64,000 nt of DNA from Voacanga thouarsii (taxonomy: Eukaryota > Streptophyta > Magnoliopsida > Gentianales > Apocynaceae): positions 62,001 through 126,000 of the forward strand of contig JANUWF010003369.1 in the NCBI GenBank assembly GCA_026120185.1, read 5' to 3'. Position numbers and translations under genes: made by a program. The stretch's first letter is position 1. Every line of letters begins with the position of its first letter. The notes beneath the pieces were generated by a model, which made no database searches, had not been told where the DNA came from, and worked only from the letters and a program-made list of their open reading frames with translations. This document shows, piece after piece, positions 1-11,792 of this stretch.

Positions 1-547
1 CTGAAATTTAATTACTCTAGCTGGAATTTTCGAAATTCAAAAAGGATAAAAGTTGAAAATAAAATCAATCTTTATCCTTATCAAAAGTCCTTGAATTTAG
101 GAGATAATTATGGAGACTTATCTCCTAAGAAGATGGCGCTGAAAATTTAAAAAGGAAAGCTGGGATTTTCGACCAAGCATGAAGAAATCTAGGGAAAAGA
201 ATTCAAAAAGAAAAGCTAAGATTCGCAAGAGGTAAGATTCGAACTCGGGTCACCAAAGGATTATCACCAAACCTAACCGCTATTCTAAATTAACTCCGAT
301 GATAATATTTCCCAAGGAAATTCTTTTCACCCTAATTCTCATCCCTCCATCTCCTCTACTAAACTTCACTTAAAACAACTCTCAAATAATGCAACAACAC
401 ATTTAAATAATTTCATACTAGTACAACCTTGAAAATCACATGCACCAATGCAAAAATAATTTTAAGATATCACATCAAATGTGAAATGCTATGCAATGCA
501 TGACTTTTTCCCCATAGGTCAAAGGTGATTTTGGGCGGGGTATTACA
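1..547 (-). repeat. Tekay-J: partial LTR of a long-LTR Ty3/gypsy element
   Basis: Read on the minus strand this begins TGTAATACCCCGCCC, the usual start of plant gypsy LTRs, and runs off the left edge. The right side (548 onward) is Copia-A LTR sequence, so it was inserted there; TATTA at 548-552 is the likely target duplication, the other copy lying outside the window. A tRNA-like segment near 236-290 occupies the same relative place as in the Tekay-C and Tekay-H LTRs, which supports the family call. It could be the 5' LTR of a minus-strand element or a solo LTR; the window cannot decide. Confidence 0.7.
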
Positions 548-973
548 TATTATGAGTCACATGAAACCCTAGAAGTGGGATCAACACACAAAAAATACAG
601 CCACAATCTTCTTCTTCTCTCTCTCGCTCTCATTTTGCTGAAAATGAAAACAGCCCTAGCCGCCTTCATTTTCTGCTAGCACAGGAAACTTTGATGCTTG
701 AGTATTCCTCTGTGTGGATTACTATTGGAGATAATCACACACTGTGATTATAGTGGTTAGACGTCCAACTCTCATGGAGTTTACACAAGAGGATTGCTGG
801 ATCGCGCTTCCACTTGAAGAAGAAAATTTTTGTTCTTCGGACGATCACCCAAAGGTAAAAGCTATTACCTTTATTGTTATATCTTGTTTTGTACACATAG
901 ACGGGTCTTGGGAGGGTATCTCGTTTTATTTTTCGCTTCGCCATATAGGATACGAACCTAAGATACCCAATAG
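548..973 (+). repeat. Copia-A 5' LTR, 3' portion only
   Basis: About 425 bases match 19050-19490 almost from end to end, including the stretch around the shared phrase TGGATCGCG and the end TACCCAATAG. The rest of this LTR is displaced left by Tekay-J. It ends directly at the primer-binding site. By eye the two copies differ at roughly one base in eight, so Copia-A is clearly older than Sire-B. Confidence 0.88.
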
Positions 974-986
974 TGGTATCAGAGAC
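974..986 (+). other. Copia-A primer-binding site
   Basis: TGGTATCAGAGAC directly follows the 5' LTR and matches the 3' end complement of initiator tRNA-Met, the normal primer for plant copia reverse transcription, with a change near its end. Confidence 0.9.
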
Positions 987-2886
987 ATGCTATATGTGGT
1001 CTACGGACATTGTTTTGGCATGCAAAACTATTTTCATGTTTTCGTGTTTGTCCTTGTTCGCTATGAAAATCGTTTTCACTCGAGTCGAAATCGTTTCGAG
1101 CTTTGTGTGTTGGGTCCGTAGTACAATATAATTGTGTAAAAGTTGTAGCATATTTCGAAAAGTGCTTTTTTTATGTGCTGAAAATTTTCTGCAGAAAAAC
1201 GTTTTCTTGAACATGGTTGTTACCCTCCATTTCATCTTATGAATTTGATTTTTTGTTTTGTTTTGTTTAAACTAACAAATTGGTTGTTGTTTTGAGCTTC
1301 AAAATAGAAAATTCTGCTTAGAATTGTTCTCACTGATCTATTACAGAAGATTAGGGCATCAGAAACTGTTACTGGAAAATTTTTCTAAAAAATTGCCGCC
1401 ACTTCCTAACTACAGCCAGCACCGGCTCAGGCCTCAAAACCGGCGCCAGTTCCATTCTATTCGCAATGTCCAGAAATCATTTTTGGAAGAGAAATAGTTT
1501 TTAAAAACCAGAACAGAGCTGGTGCCGGCTCTGGCCTCCAAACTGGTGCCGGCTCTGCTCTGTTTGCGACATTCTAGCTATTTAAAAAAAACATCTTGGA
1601 ATAGAATTTTGAAAGAGGAAATCTCATTTGATGAGAGGTGGTAAAATAAAAATTTTTCCAAGGGGGCGCTGTCCTCTGACCCCCGCCCGCTGACCAGTCG
1701 CAGGACCGCCGTTTTCGTTGCCGGAGACGGGACGTAAAAGCATTTTCTCAAAATTAGTTTTGAAACAAACAATTTTATTTTTCAAAATAGTGATTTTGAA
1801 AATTAAAAATTAATGTATTTTTTCTAAAATATTGATTTTAGAATTTTTTTTATTTTTCCAAAATAGTGATTTTGGAATAATAAAAGTATATGTTTATTGT
1901 GTTTAAGCATAAGTCAATGGCATGGTGGATGGTTATGGACTAAAATCAATTATATATGTTCATGCATTTTACAGTTTTATTTTTTATGAAATAGGGCCTA
2001 CGTGTCCTACCTTCTCTAAAATTCTTGTGTAATTCTTTTCTCATTTAACTCCCCTCAAATGTAACTCGAGGTTTTCTCTCTTTAGGAAATTATGTAATTA
2101 GTTTACATAAGTTAGGTAAGAGTAGAATTATTTTTAATTTTGGAGATGGCAACCAAAATAAAGCGAGAAGGTAAGACTTTCTACTTAAATCATGCATGAA
2201 CACATATGGTTAACTATATTAATTTCCTTTATGGCTCAAAGAAATTAATTTAGGAAAAGTCCATAACCATACCACGTAATCGCTTTATTATCATGATTAT
2301 CAATTATGTGATTTATTGATTTTTATGCATGTCATTCAAAGAAATCACTAAAAGGACCAAATCCCTCAATATTAAACCTAATTCCTTCTGTTAATATAGT
2401 AAGAATGAGAGTCATTTTTCGAGACCAAACCCAAGCCTACTTGACATCGTGCATGTTCAAGCTATGGAGTTAAATTCCTTTGGAATTAAATCCCTGATTA
2501 ATAGGTCGGGTTTAACTAAATTTTTTATCTCGATTGGGTAAACTCAAGCATAAAGAAATTTAGAGGAAAAGTTGGGGTAGCTTAAGATTAAAAGCTGTTA
2601 ATCACCCAATGATCCAATAGTTACATACGATGTAATTGGTGTTGGATACCTAGCAATGAACTTAAGGGTAACTTGTTGGGCAAACCCAAGGTTATTCTTG
2701 AGGAATTTGGATACCAGTCCACTAGAAAAGCTTCCAACGGGCTTTCCCGAATTAGTAGTAGGGGCTATTGGTTTGAGTAAAATAGTGAAGTAAAAATGCA
2801 CTTAATTAAAGTCCAAATTATTTGCATATCATGTGCATATACAAGTAGCTAATGCTTTCTATCTTTACATCTAGGTCACTTGCATC
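987..2886 (+). other. Copia-A untranslated leader
   Basis: Nineteen hundred bases between PBS and gag with no convincing reading frame. It is AT-rich except for a GC-rich island at about 1405-1572, which holds two diverged copies of a segment around ACCGGC/GGTGCCGGCTC. Small ORFs here are broken or run antisense. A leader this long is expected to carry packaging and translation signals, but none can be named from sequence alone. Confidence 0.6.
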
Positions 2887-3651
2887 ATGTCAACAAACTT
2901 GAACTTATGTAGCATCTTAGAAACCAATAAATTAACCGAATCAAACTATCTTGACTGGTATAGAAATTTGAGAATCGTTCTCAAATCGAAAAAGTTGCTC
3001 TACGTGCTAGATGCTCCTATTCCACCACCATCAGCCCAAGATGCTCATGCTGATGAGCATGCTGTCCACAAGAGGCACAAGGAGAATAGTGATACAGTAT
3101 CATATATTATGCTGGCATCCATGACTCCTGAGTTGCAAAAACAACACGAGCATATGGATGCTCAATCGATCATTTTACATCTTCGAGAGTTGTTTGATGC
3201 CCAAGCCAGAACTGCAAGATATGAGATCTCAAAGCAACTATTCCGTTGCAAAATGGTAGAAGGTTCTTCTGTGGCCATTCATGGGCTGAAGATGTTGGAC
3301 TTGATAGAGAAGCTTAGATTTCTCGGGTTTGCAATGGATCATGACTTAAGTGTTGACTTAATTCTACAATTTTTGCCTAATAGTTTCTCACAAATTGTGA
3401 TTAACTATCAGATGAACAATATTGAGTCCACTATTCCTGAGTTGATAAATCTTCTCAAAACTGCGGAGTCCTCCATGAAAAAAGTTTCCAATGCAGTTTT
3501 AATGGTAGAATCTTATTCTAAGAAGAAAGTTCAAAAGAAGAAGAAGGCTCCCATAAAGCCCAAAGGTGGTGTAAAGAAGGAAGCAGCTACTAAGGGCCCA
3601 TGCCATCATTGTGGAAAGATGGGCCACTAGAGGCGCAACTGCAAAGCCTAC
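2887..3651 (+). pseudogene. gag: Copia-A gag
   Basis: Gag forms the particle that packages element RNA. The ATG at 2887 opens a 247-codon stretch with the copia gag pattern: an N-terminal LDWYRNLRIVLKSKK block, a central helical domain and a lysine-rich tail leading to a zinc knuckle, CHHCGKMGH. An in-frame TAG at 3628 falls where the family has tryptophan (a TGG to TAG change), just before the last knuckle cysteine. Downstream codons continue in the same frame into protease, so this is a nonsense break rather than a natural gag stop. Confidence 0.9.
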
Positions 3652-4140
3652 TTGGAGACTATTAAGGACAAGAAGCAGAAGGAGAAGCTTACAAGCACTT
3701 CAACTTCTACTCCGGGTATATTTATGATTGAGATAAATACTGCCTTTAAAAATGAGATATGGGTATTAGATACCGGATATGGATCTCATTTGTACAATAA
3801 CTTGCAGGGACTAAAGAGCAGTAGAAGGCTAGAGAAAGGCGATATGGACCTACGTATTACAAATGGGGCAAAGGTTGCTGCACTTGTTGTGAGGACATAC
3901 GAGCTGAACCTACCTTCGGAATTAATTATAGAACTGCAAAACTGTTATTTTGTACCAATTTTAATGAAAAACATTATCTCAGTTGCGTGTTTAGACTTAT
4001 GTGGATTTCATTTAATATTTAAGAATAAATGTTGTTCTTTTTCTTTGAATGATATTCACTATGGTTTAGCAACTTTGGTTAATGGTTTATATGTTCTAGA
4101 CTTGGATAATCTAATTCTCAAAATAAACAATAAGAAACCT
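3652..4140 (+). pseudogene. Copia-A protease and pre-integrase region
   Basis: The retroviral-type aspartic protease frees gag and pol products. The active-site motif is WVLDTGYGSH near 3760-3790, so the catalytic D-T-G triplet is kept. The frame continues without interruption from gag past its TAG and onward into integrase. Upstream lies a lysine/serine/threonine-rich linker. Confidence 0.85.
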
Positions 4141-5142
4141 AAAATGGATAACTCTAACACTTCTTACTTATGGCATTGTCGTTTGGGCCATGTAAACGAA
4201 AATCGTGTTTCTAAGTTACACAAGCTTAGTGACTTAGGGTCATTTGATTATGAATCATATGGCACATGCAAGTCTTGTTTACTAGGTAAAATGACTAAAA
4301 CTCTTTTTTTAGGAAAAGGAGAACGGGCTAAGGAGTTATTAGAACTCATACATTCTGATGTTTGTGGCCCAATATCAATATAAGCAAGAGGAGGTTATAA
4401 CTATTTCATAACCTTGATCGATGACTTCTCACGATATGGGTATTTGTAATTAATGAAATACAAATCTGAGACCTTTGAAAGGTTCAAAGACTTCAAGAAT
4501 GAAATAGAGAAACAACTTGACAAAAGTATTAAAACTCTAAGATCTGATCGATAAGGAGAATACTTAAGCCAAGAGTTTCTGAGTTATCTTAGAGATAATG
4601 GGATATTATTTCAATGGACTCCACCGCATACACATTAACATAACGGTGTATCTGAGATAAGGAATCAAACCCTTCTAAGCATGGTACGGACCATGATGGC
4701 TTCTGTAGACCTACCAAAATTGTTTTGCGGGCATGCACTAGAAACTTCCGTTTATATATTAAATAGAGTTCCGACAAAATCGGTTAATACTATCCCATTT
4801 GAGATGTTATTTGGTAAGAGACCAAAGTTATCTCACTTGCGAGTATGGGGTTGTCCTGCCTTTGTTAAAAAGCCACAGTCAAACAAACATGATAGTAAGT
4901 CTAACAAGTCTTTGTTTGTGGGATATCCAAAAGAATCTTTCGGATATTACTTCTATCAACCCTCTGAAAACAAATTGTTTGTTTCGAAGCATGCCGACTT
5001 CTTAGAGAAGGAGTACTTACTTAAGGGGGACAGTGGGAGTAAGATTGAACGTAGTGAAGTTCATGAAGATCAAACAAATAAGGATCAACCATCTAACCCC
5101 ACATCTATTGAGAGAATAGATGAACCTTCTAATACACAATAA
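4141..5142 (+). pseudogene. Copia-A integrase
   Basis: The zinc-binding N-terminus is visible as HCRLGHVNENR and TCKSCLLGKM (4174-4300). The catalytic core shows the first Asp in HSDVCGP (about 4350), the second in LRSDR (about 4540) and the Glu in the VSEIRNQT block (about 4650). Four or more in-frame stops interrupt the core (near 4381, 4447, 4552 and 4636). From 4681 the frame is open for 153 codons through the usual C-terminal WGCPAFVK and FVGYPKE blocks. The insertion enzyme is therefore recognisable but dead. Confidence 0.88.
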
Positions 5143-6243
5143 CCTCGTAGATCTAGTAGGAAACGTGTGGCACCTGATAGATATGGATTTCTCATTAGTG
5201 ACCACAATGACGTATTGCTCATAGATGAAGATGAGCCTACTACCTACAAGGATGTTCTGAATAGTTCAGAATCTGACAAATGGCTTAAAGCCATGAAGTC
5301 AAAGATGGATTCCATGTACGACAACTAAGTATGGACTTTGGTTGATCCACCCAAAAGAATTAAACCTATTGGGTGCAAGTGGATTTTCAAGAAGAAAACG
5401 GACATGGATGGTAACTTAGTTACCTATAAAGCACGTCTAGTGGCGAAGGGTTATCGTCAACAATATGATATTGACTATGATGAAACCTTCTCGCCAGTAG
5501 CCATGTTGAAATCCATCAGGATACTCCTAGCCATTGCTGCTCATCATGATTATGAGATTTGGCAAATGGATGTGAAAACAGCTTTCCTACATGGAAATCT
5601 GACTAAGGAAGTGTATATGACACAACCTGAGGATTTCATATCCAGTGATAGCACAAATGTGTGCAAGCTGCAAAGGTCCATCTATGGACTTAAGCATGCT
5701 TCTAGGAGTTGGAACATCCATTTTGATGAAACAATCAAAGAGTTTGGTTTCATTCAAAACATAGATGAACCTTGTACATACAAGAAGGTTAGTGGGAGTG
5801 CAATCATTTTCTTATTACTTTATGTAGATGACATATTGCTAATAGGAAACGATATACCTGTCTTGCAAATGGTTAAAATTTGGTTGTCCAAACAATTCTC
5901 CATGAAAGACCTTGGAGAAGTAACCAATATTCTTGGAATAAGGATCTATAGAGATAGATCCAAAATGTTTCTTGGTCTTTCATAGTCTACATACATAGAT
6001 AAAGTGCTAAAGAGGTTTAGCATGAATCAATCCAAAAAGGGATTCTTACCCATGTCACAAGGTGTAAGCCTTTTAAAATCGATGTCTCCCAAGACATAAG
6101 TTGAAAGAGATCACATGAGTAAAATTTCATATGCTTCGGCAATTAGATCTATCATGTACACTATGATATGTACTAGGCCCGATGTATCTTGAGCTCTCAG
6201 TTTGACAAGCAGATACAAATCTGACCCTAGTGAGGGTTAGTAG
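5143..6243 (+). pseudogene. Copia-A reverse transcriptase
   Basis: The segment 5338-5985 is open and carries the copia RT blocks WIFKKKTDMDG, ARLVAKGY, QMDVKTAFLHG and the catalytic YVDD at 5821-5832, all kept. In-frame stops lie at the start (TAA near 5326) and after 5983 (TAG), with more towards RNase H, including two adjacent TAG codons just before 6244. RT copies element RNA into DNA in the particle. Confidence 0.92.
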
Positions 6244-6624
6244 GTGGCTATAAAGAACATTCTGAAGTACTTACGAAGGACTAAGGATATGTTCTTGGTA
6301 TATGGAGAAGGTGATTTGAAAATAAATGGGTATACTGATGCCAGCTATCAATTTGACAAAGATGATTTCAAATTGCAATCTGGCTACGTGTTTATGTTGT
6401 GCAGAGGGGCAATAAGTTGGAAAAGTTCCAAACAAGAAACTATTGCCAACTCTATGACAGAAGCTGAGTACATAGCTGCTTCTGAAGTAGCTAAGGAAAT
6501 AAAGATAGAGAGAGTTCCTACTGATAAGAACATAGCTGACCCACTTATGAAAGCACTATCCCAAAAGAAACATGATTGTCATGTTGAGTCACTCTGTATT
6601 AGATACATGAATGATTGGATCTAG
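6244..6624 (+). pseudogene. Copia-A RNase H, internally deleted
   Basis: RNase H removes the RNA strand during replication. The motifs YTDASY, SGYVFMLCRGAISWKSSKQ and MTEAEYIAASE are present. Right after SEVAKE the frame jumps to IKIERVPTDKNIADPL, whereas family members have roughly sixty more residues here, including the block with the last catalytic Asp. The loss keeps the frame. The ORF ends with RYMNDWI and TAG at 6622-6624, directly before the PPT. Confidence 0.85.
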
Positions 6625-6627
6625 TGC

Positions 6628-6636
6628 AAGTGGGAG
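6628..6636 (+). other. Copia-A polypurine tract
   Basis: AAGTGGGAG two bases before the TGTTAATG start of the 3' LTR. This is the standard copia plus-strand primer, and its position fixes the LTR boundary at 6639. Confidence 0.9.
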
Positions 6637-6638
6637 TT

Positions 6639-7120
6639 TGTTAATGTTGTGCCCTAGAGGCAATCACCTATATATTGTATATGACACATTTTAGTTTAAT
6701 AAAAATGCATTATTTATCTTACAGTTTCTTTTGTTTAGTTTATGTAATATAATTGTTCGATAAAGTCCCTAGTACAACACTGTGTTAAGGAAATCATGAT
6801 AGAGATTATGATATGATATTTCTACTACACTGTATAGTGTTGGTACTTAAATAGTCCCTAATCGTTGTATAAATGAGACATGAAATCATTAATGTGTTAA
6901 GACTAATATGTGTTAGACTTCCTTATTTGATCAGGCAGTGGTTCTTACAACCGTGAGTATTGAGATACTCAAAGATAACACATGGCTACTTATTAATGGA
7001 ACAAGTTCATTGGATGACCTAGCTTTGAGATAATCACATGGATAACTATTTAGTGCCAGTGATATAATCTCAATATAGCAAACGTGCAAGTATCCTTAGA
7101 CTTGACATCTCCAAAGTACT
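6639..7120 (+). repeat. Copia-A 3' LTR, first part
   Basis: Starts TGTTAATGTTGTGCCCTAG after the PPT and is cut at 7120 by Sire-B. The continuation is 18264-19490. The last five bases, GTACT (7116-7120), are one copy of the Sire-B target duplication. The corresponding 5' LTR part is not in the window. Confidence 0.88.
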
Positions 7121-8511
7121 TGAAAAACCTTAGAGGGGGAGGGTGAATAAGGTTTTTGGCAAGCAAAAATAATTTTTTCGAAGAGTCTAAAATGCTGAAC
7201 AAGGATGATCAGCAAGATACTTGGACTAACTTTATTGATGCATTGAAAGCTATCCAAGCACTCGTAGATGTGTATCCAGATTTAGACAGTGAAAGAACAT
7301 AAAAAACAGTACAAGAATCACTGAATTAAAATGAGACAAGAGATGTATAGTGGTTCGATCACAATGATCTACGTCCACTACCTTAAGCCTCACACATAAG
7401 GATTTTCAACCCTATTTCATTAACCTTACTTAATGAAACGGCCACATACAAGAGAGGATCACCACACTAGGTTATACACAACCTCTCAAACACATCAAGG
7501 CTCACCTCTATGGGTTTTACACCACAACCTTAAACATACACACAACAAGGATCACCCCTATGGGTTTTACCACACAACCTTGAATATACACACAACACAA
7601 GGATCACCTTTATAGGTTTTACCACATAACCTTTCACTTACAACAACACAAGGATCACCCCTATGGGTTTTATCACACAACCTTACACTTACAACAACAC
7701 AAGGATCACCCCTATGGGTTTTACCACATAACCTTGCACTTACAACAGAGAATTGAAAATCAACAGAATAGAGATAAGCTCACTTACTTGAGCAGATATT
7801 CTCTCAGATACGAGCCACAAAATACTTTTATCTTTGATACACAATGAACTCACTTTGAAGCTAAGATAAAAGGAGATTTTTGAAAATATTGAGCAATAGT
7901 GTTTCTAAGATGAATGTTTAAAAAATCTTACTTGTAATCTTGATTTAAAGGTTATTTATAGAGCCAAAAAGTGGAATGTCAACGGTCATAAAAAAACAGC
8001 TATAAATTTTTCTGCTTAAACTCATCCGAGTTTTGAACTCGGGTTTTGGACGAAGATGTATCCAAAAGTTAAGTCCAAAATGGTACATCCCTGACAGAAA
8101 TTCTTCAACCCGGTTTACAAGATTTTGGATGAACCTTTTGGATTCAAACTATTCCATCCAAAATTCTATGAATTTTAAAATCTTTGAGAAACATCTCCTT
8201 TGAAGCTTCAAGGTGAAGTCAAATGAATCAAAAGATAAGAAGACATAAGAAATACTAGATATACCTTAATGACACTTCCTAGTTTAATATTCTTCATAAA
8301 GAGCTTCCTTGGTATATAACTCCTCATACTGTGATTTTCGCATTTGATCTTCTAATCTTGAAATCAGTGTCGAAGGAGTTGCCAACAATTCTTATCTAAA
8401 GACTTTAGAAGAATAAATATCAAACATGTCCTATCACAATAAATTGACACGTTAGTCCATATCAACGTTTGTCATAAATCAAAACCTAAAAGAAAGCCCT
8501 TAGGGCTAACA
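7121..8511 (-). repeat. Sire-B 3' LTR
   Basis: On the minus strand it starts TGTTAGCCCTAAGGGC next to the PPT and ends GGTTTTTCA. It contains five copies of a 51-base tandem repeat against four in the partner LTR at 16934-18258, explaining most of the 66-base length difference. Confidence 0.93.
7497..7746. repeat. 51-base tandem repeat, five copies, in Sire-B 3' LTR
   Basis: Each unit begins AAGG(A/C)TCACC(C/T)CTATGGG and contains TTTTACCACACAACCTT, ending in an ACA-rich tail. Units differ by a few bases. The same array has four units in the other LTR. Confidence 0.9.
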
Positions 8512-8526
8512 ATCTCCCCCTTTTTT
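8512..8526 (-). other. Sire-B polypurine tract
   Basis: The minus strand reads AAAAAAGGGGGAGAT directly against the TGTTAGCC start of the 3' LTR. This is the plus-strand primer for the element and is characteristic of Sireviruses. Confidence 0.92.
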
Positions 8527-9884
8527 AGTGATGACATACATGACACAGTTGATATGTAAATAGAGAGAAAATGTTGAGCAAATAAATGTAATCTTACAGA
8601 ATAGGTCTTATAGAGATCTTATGATAAAAAATCTGTGAACAAATCTCAATGATCCTAAAGCATATCATATCTCTATATAAATATTTAGAGTAATTTGATT
8701 GAGATAAAATGGTAAAATGCTCCCCCTAAATATATGCTTATGTGACAATTTCGAACATAAGAGGGATGAGAAGAAGTAACGATTTATTCGTCCAGAAAGT
8801 GTATCCAAAATCGTTTTGGAAGAACGTGTGTTTTCAGATTATCATTTGGATAGGGCTTTAGGATGTCCAAAACATTTTTCAAAAACTACTTATAAGAATA
8901 TTTGTTTTGGATACGAAGTTTCTGAGTCCAAAACTCTCCCTGACTCGATGCACCAAAAAACTTTTATCACAGAATTTTATTTCAAGGATACAATTATCAT
9001 TCAGAAATCTGTGTTATTGAATAAAATTGAACTTCACAAACTGAGGAATTTTTCAGAAGAATTTTGTGAACAGTGAATCAAAAATTTTCATCACAGTGAT
9101 TTAACTGCACAACTGTTCATATAAATGGTTCATGCAGTTCATAACAGTTCATGCAGTTATTTTGGAATTTAATAACTATTTATACAGCAGTTTTATGATT
9201 TCAATTTCCATAGGAGTTACTTCGCAGATCAAAAAACCATACATTAACTGTTTAATTTCAGTTCATCAGTTATATTAAATTCATATCAGATTATTATGCA
9301 GAACCCATAACATTTTATTTTGGATATCAACATGTAGATCAAATGCATATGCAGTCGTAACATATAGACTTTACATTTTATATCAGTTACTGCATACCAA
9401 CAATTTAATACAGCATATATGCAGACTATAACATTTTTAGACTAGCATATTTCTTTCTTCCTGGTGAATGCAAACAACATCATGTCGACAGTTATACAAA
9501 CCATAATATTTTCACAGACCAACATTCAATATTTTTACAGCAGTATTTTCACATATTTTTACAGTTACTCCCCCTTAATATTCACTGCCATTTTCTCTCT
9601 CTTTAGATCATCAGACAACTAATAATATTCTTATTGCCCCAATAATATCTTCAGACACATTTCTATTTATCCCCCTTTGTCATCAATCAAAAAGAAGCAT
9701 AGCAAACGGAGAAATATTTGTAGTTAATAGACATTAGATAGATAATAGGCAGGATAGAGAATTTAACTTAAACAAGTATCAGTAATTATCCAAAGATAGA
9801 AATGTAAATGACTGAAAATAAATTGTTCAAGGGGCGCAGAAAGTAAGTTGTTTATCAGCCCATTGTGCTGCCCAAGTAAACATT
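8527..9884 (-). other. Sire-B noncoding tract with extra PPT-like motifs
   Basis: No convincing coding frame over 1.36 kb; an 86-codon plus-strand ORF at 8816-9076 is antisense chance. On the minus strand, PPT-like strings recur: AGGGGGAGC (8719-8727), AAGGGGGAG (9568-9576) and GATGACAAAGGGGGATA near 9668-9686. The last shares both the GATGAC and G-run parts of the true PPT context. Repeated PPT signatures in this region are a known Sirevirus trait. The stretch between about 9080 and 9560 is rich in imperfect CAGTT/CATGCAG words. Confidence 0.75.
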
Positions 9885-11374
9885 CTAGGAAATATTGATC
9901 GTTTCAGACTTGGATCCAGCCCCCTTTCTTGAAAACTGACCAGCAATTCTGTTAGACTTGCGCTTTACAACCACAAGCTTTTGTCTTTTGCCAGAAGGTT
10001 TGGGCTTAGGAGAAGGAATAGGAATATCTGTCTTCTAAACGGGAGAAGGTTGTAGAGATGGTACAGGAGATGGTTCAAGAGAAGGAACCTTGACATCTGC
10101 AGGCGGTTCAACCTTGTCCTCTGAAGATTGTTCATCCTTGTCATGATCAGATTTAGACGCAGAAGGCTTAGCAGAATTTTTCGAAATTCTAATCTCTAAG
10201 ATTTTGATTTCTGAGCTAAAAGATTCCAATTTCTCTGCAAAAGAACTGATTGCACTCAGAATATTCTCAGATAGGCCAGAGTCAGGAACAGTTCCTTCCT
10301 CATCAATTTTTCTTTTGGTCCCTGACTTCCCTTCTTCCTTGATCTTTATCAAATTTTCCCTTTTTTTTCCAACAGATTCTCTCAACAATTTCCATGAATT
10401 TCCCTCCCTAACATACCCCATCTGTTCAAAGGAGTCATAGCTGTAAACATTTGTTCTTGAGGGATCACAAGTAACAGAATTTAAATCAATATTGAAAAAT
10501 CTGAAGACTTTGATCAATAAATTTCCAAATGGAATAGCCTTTCTAGAAGTATTTCTAGACTGCAACATTAACTTTGTTGCCAGAAATCCAAAGTTAATCT
10601 GTCTCCCCTCAGCTAAAGCTAACATGACCACCATTTGAAGTATGCTAATAGAGGTCTTATGACCGGAACTGGGTACAACAATGGTAGATACCATATGATG
10701 AAGGATTCTACGCAATCTGTTCAACCATTTAGAACTGCGATTTCTAGATTTTTCAAAGTTTTTTCCACCAGTAAACAACTTCTCAAAATTTTTCAGATTA
10801 AAAATTTCATTTCCTTCAGGAAATTTGTTCAACTCAAAATACTAAAAAATAGCATCACGAACATCACATATTTTATTTAGCATTCTATGGTCGAATTCAA
10901 AATCTTTTCCTTTCACCCTTGTTACATACCACCTAATCATGAATCCTCCCTCTGTTTCTTCCAGTTTACCTTTTCTCAAATTTGCATAAATTCCTAGACT
11001 AAAGAAGTATAGATTTTCTCATCAACTGATAGCAAACTTCCCCATCCGACTTGATCAAACATATCCAGAATATTCGATAATTTCAGAAAAACTGAGTGGT
11101 TTACTCGATAACCAGAAATAATAGTTCGATTTCTAGAGACCCAGTCATTGTATTCAGATTCACATTTTGAGTTGAGAAATTGAGGTACCTAATTTGCAGA
11201 ACTCAGTTGTTCGGAGGATGATTCAGATGAATCATAATGAGAAGTCGAGAAGTGAGGCTGAGGAGAAGCTTCTTTAGCTTTGCCCTTTGATGAACCGGAA
11301 GTCACTTTCTTTTTCACGGGAGATGATTTCTGCCCCTTCTTCGGTTTTGGAATGGTTGATTTAGTTTTTGCCAT
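9885..11374 (-). pseudogene. Sire-B third ORF (env-like position)
   Basis: The ATG at 11374 opens a lysine/serine-rich N-terminus (MAKTKSTIPKPKKGQK). A central region follows with a YANLRKGKLEE-type block (about 10960-11010) and a long open part at 10832-10035. It contains a likely coiled coil (LSENILSAISSFAEKLESF) and ends in proline/lysine-rich sequence with TAG at 9885-9887. Breaks are in-frame stops near 11189, 10843 and 10035 and an apparent one-base loss near 11000. The central block resembles the uncharacterised 'putative plant transposon protein' type found in other plant elements. No signal peptide or clear membrane segment is visible, so an envelope function is not supported. Confidence 0.75.
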
Positions 11375-11792
11375 TGAAAGATCTAAGCTTTTTCAGAGAA
11401 GAAGAGTACGGAGGAATTATTTTTGAAGAAGAACAGTTTTAAGGGTTTTGAATGAGAGAAAACCAAAAAGCTTTGAATGTCTAGGATGGTATAAGAACAA
11501 AGTGCCTTGGAAACATATGTTTTTCTGAGGAGTTTTGAAAAACGCGCAAACCATTTTTTGAAACTCGAAATTTGGAATAAAAGTATATTAAGCATTGATT
11601 TTGGAACAAGACCAGGTCCAAAATCAACATCCAAAAGAGTGTTTTCCTAAAATGCATTTTGGATGTAGGAATTGGATTCTAGCACTACGTCCAAAATAAA
11701 GAACGAGGTATTTTGGATGTAGAACTTTGTTTCCAAAAACATTTCTTTTCACAAATCCTGCACAAGAAAGACTTATACCACATGGTTAGTTT
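11375..11792 (-). other. Sire-B spacer between pol and third ORF
   Basis: About 420 bases with no intact frame on the minus strand. It separates the pol stop at 11793 from the third-ORF ATG and may be the spliced or internal leader used for that ORF, but no splice signal can be assigned confidently. Confidence 0.5.

Noticed and set aside
7497..7746. CRISPR-like array
   Set aside because: Units are contiguous tandem repeats without unique spacers and lie in a plant LTR.
8816..9076. 86-codon plus-strand ORF
   Set aside because: Antisense to the Sire-B noncoding tract, with no family match that I recognise.
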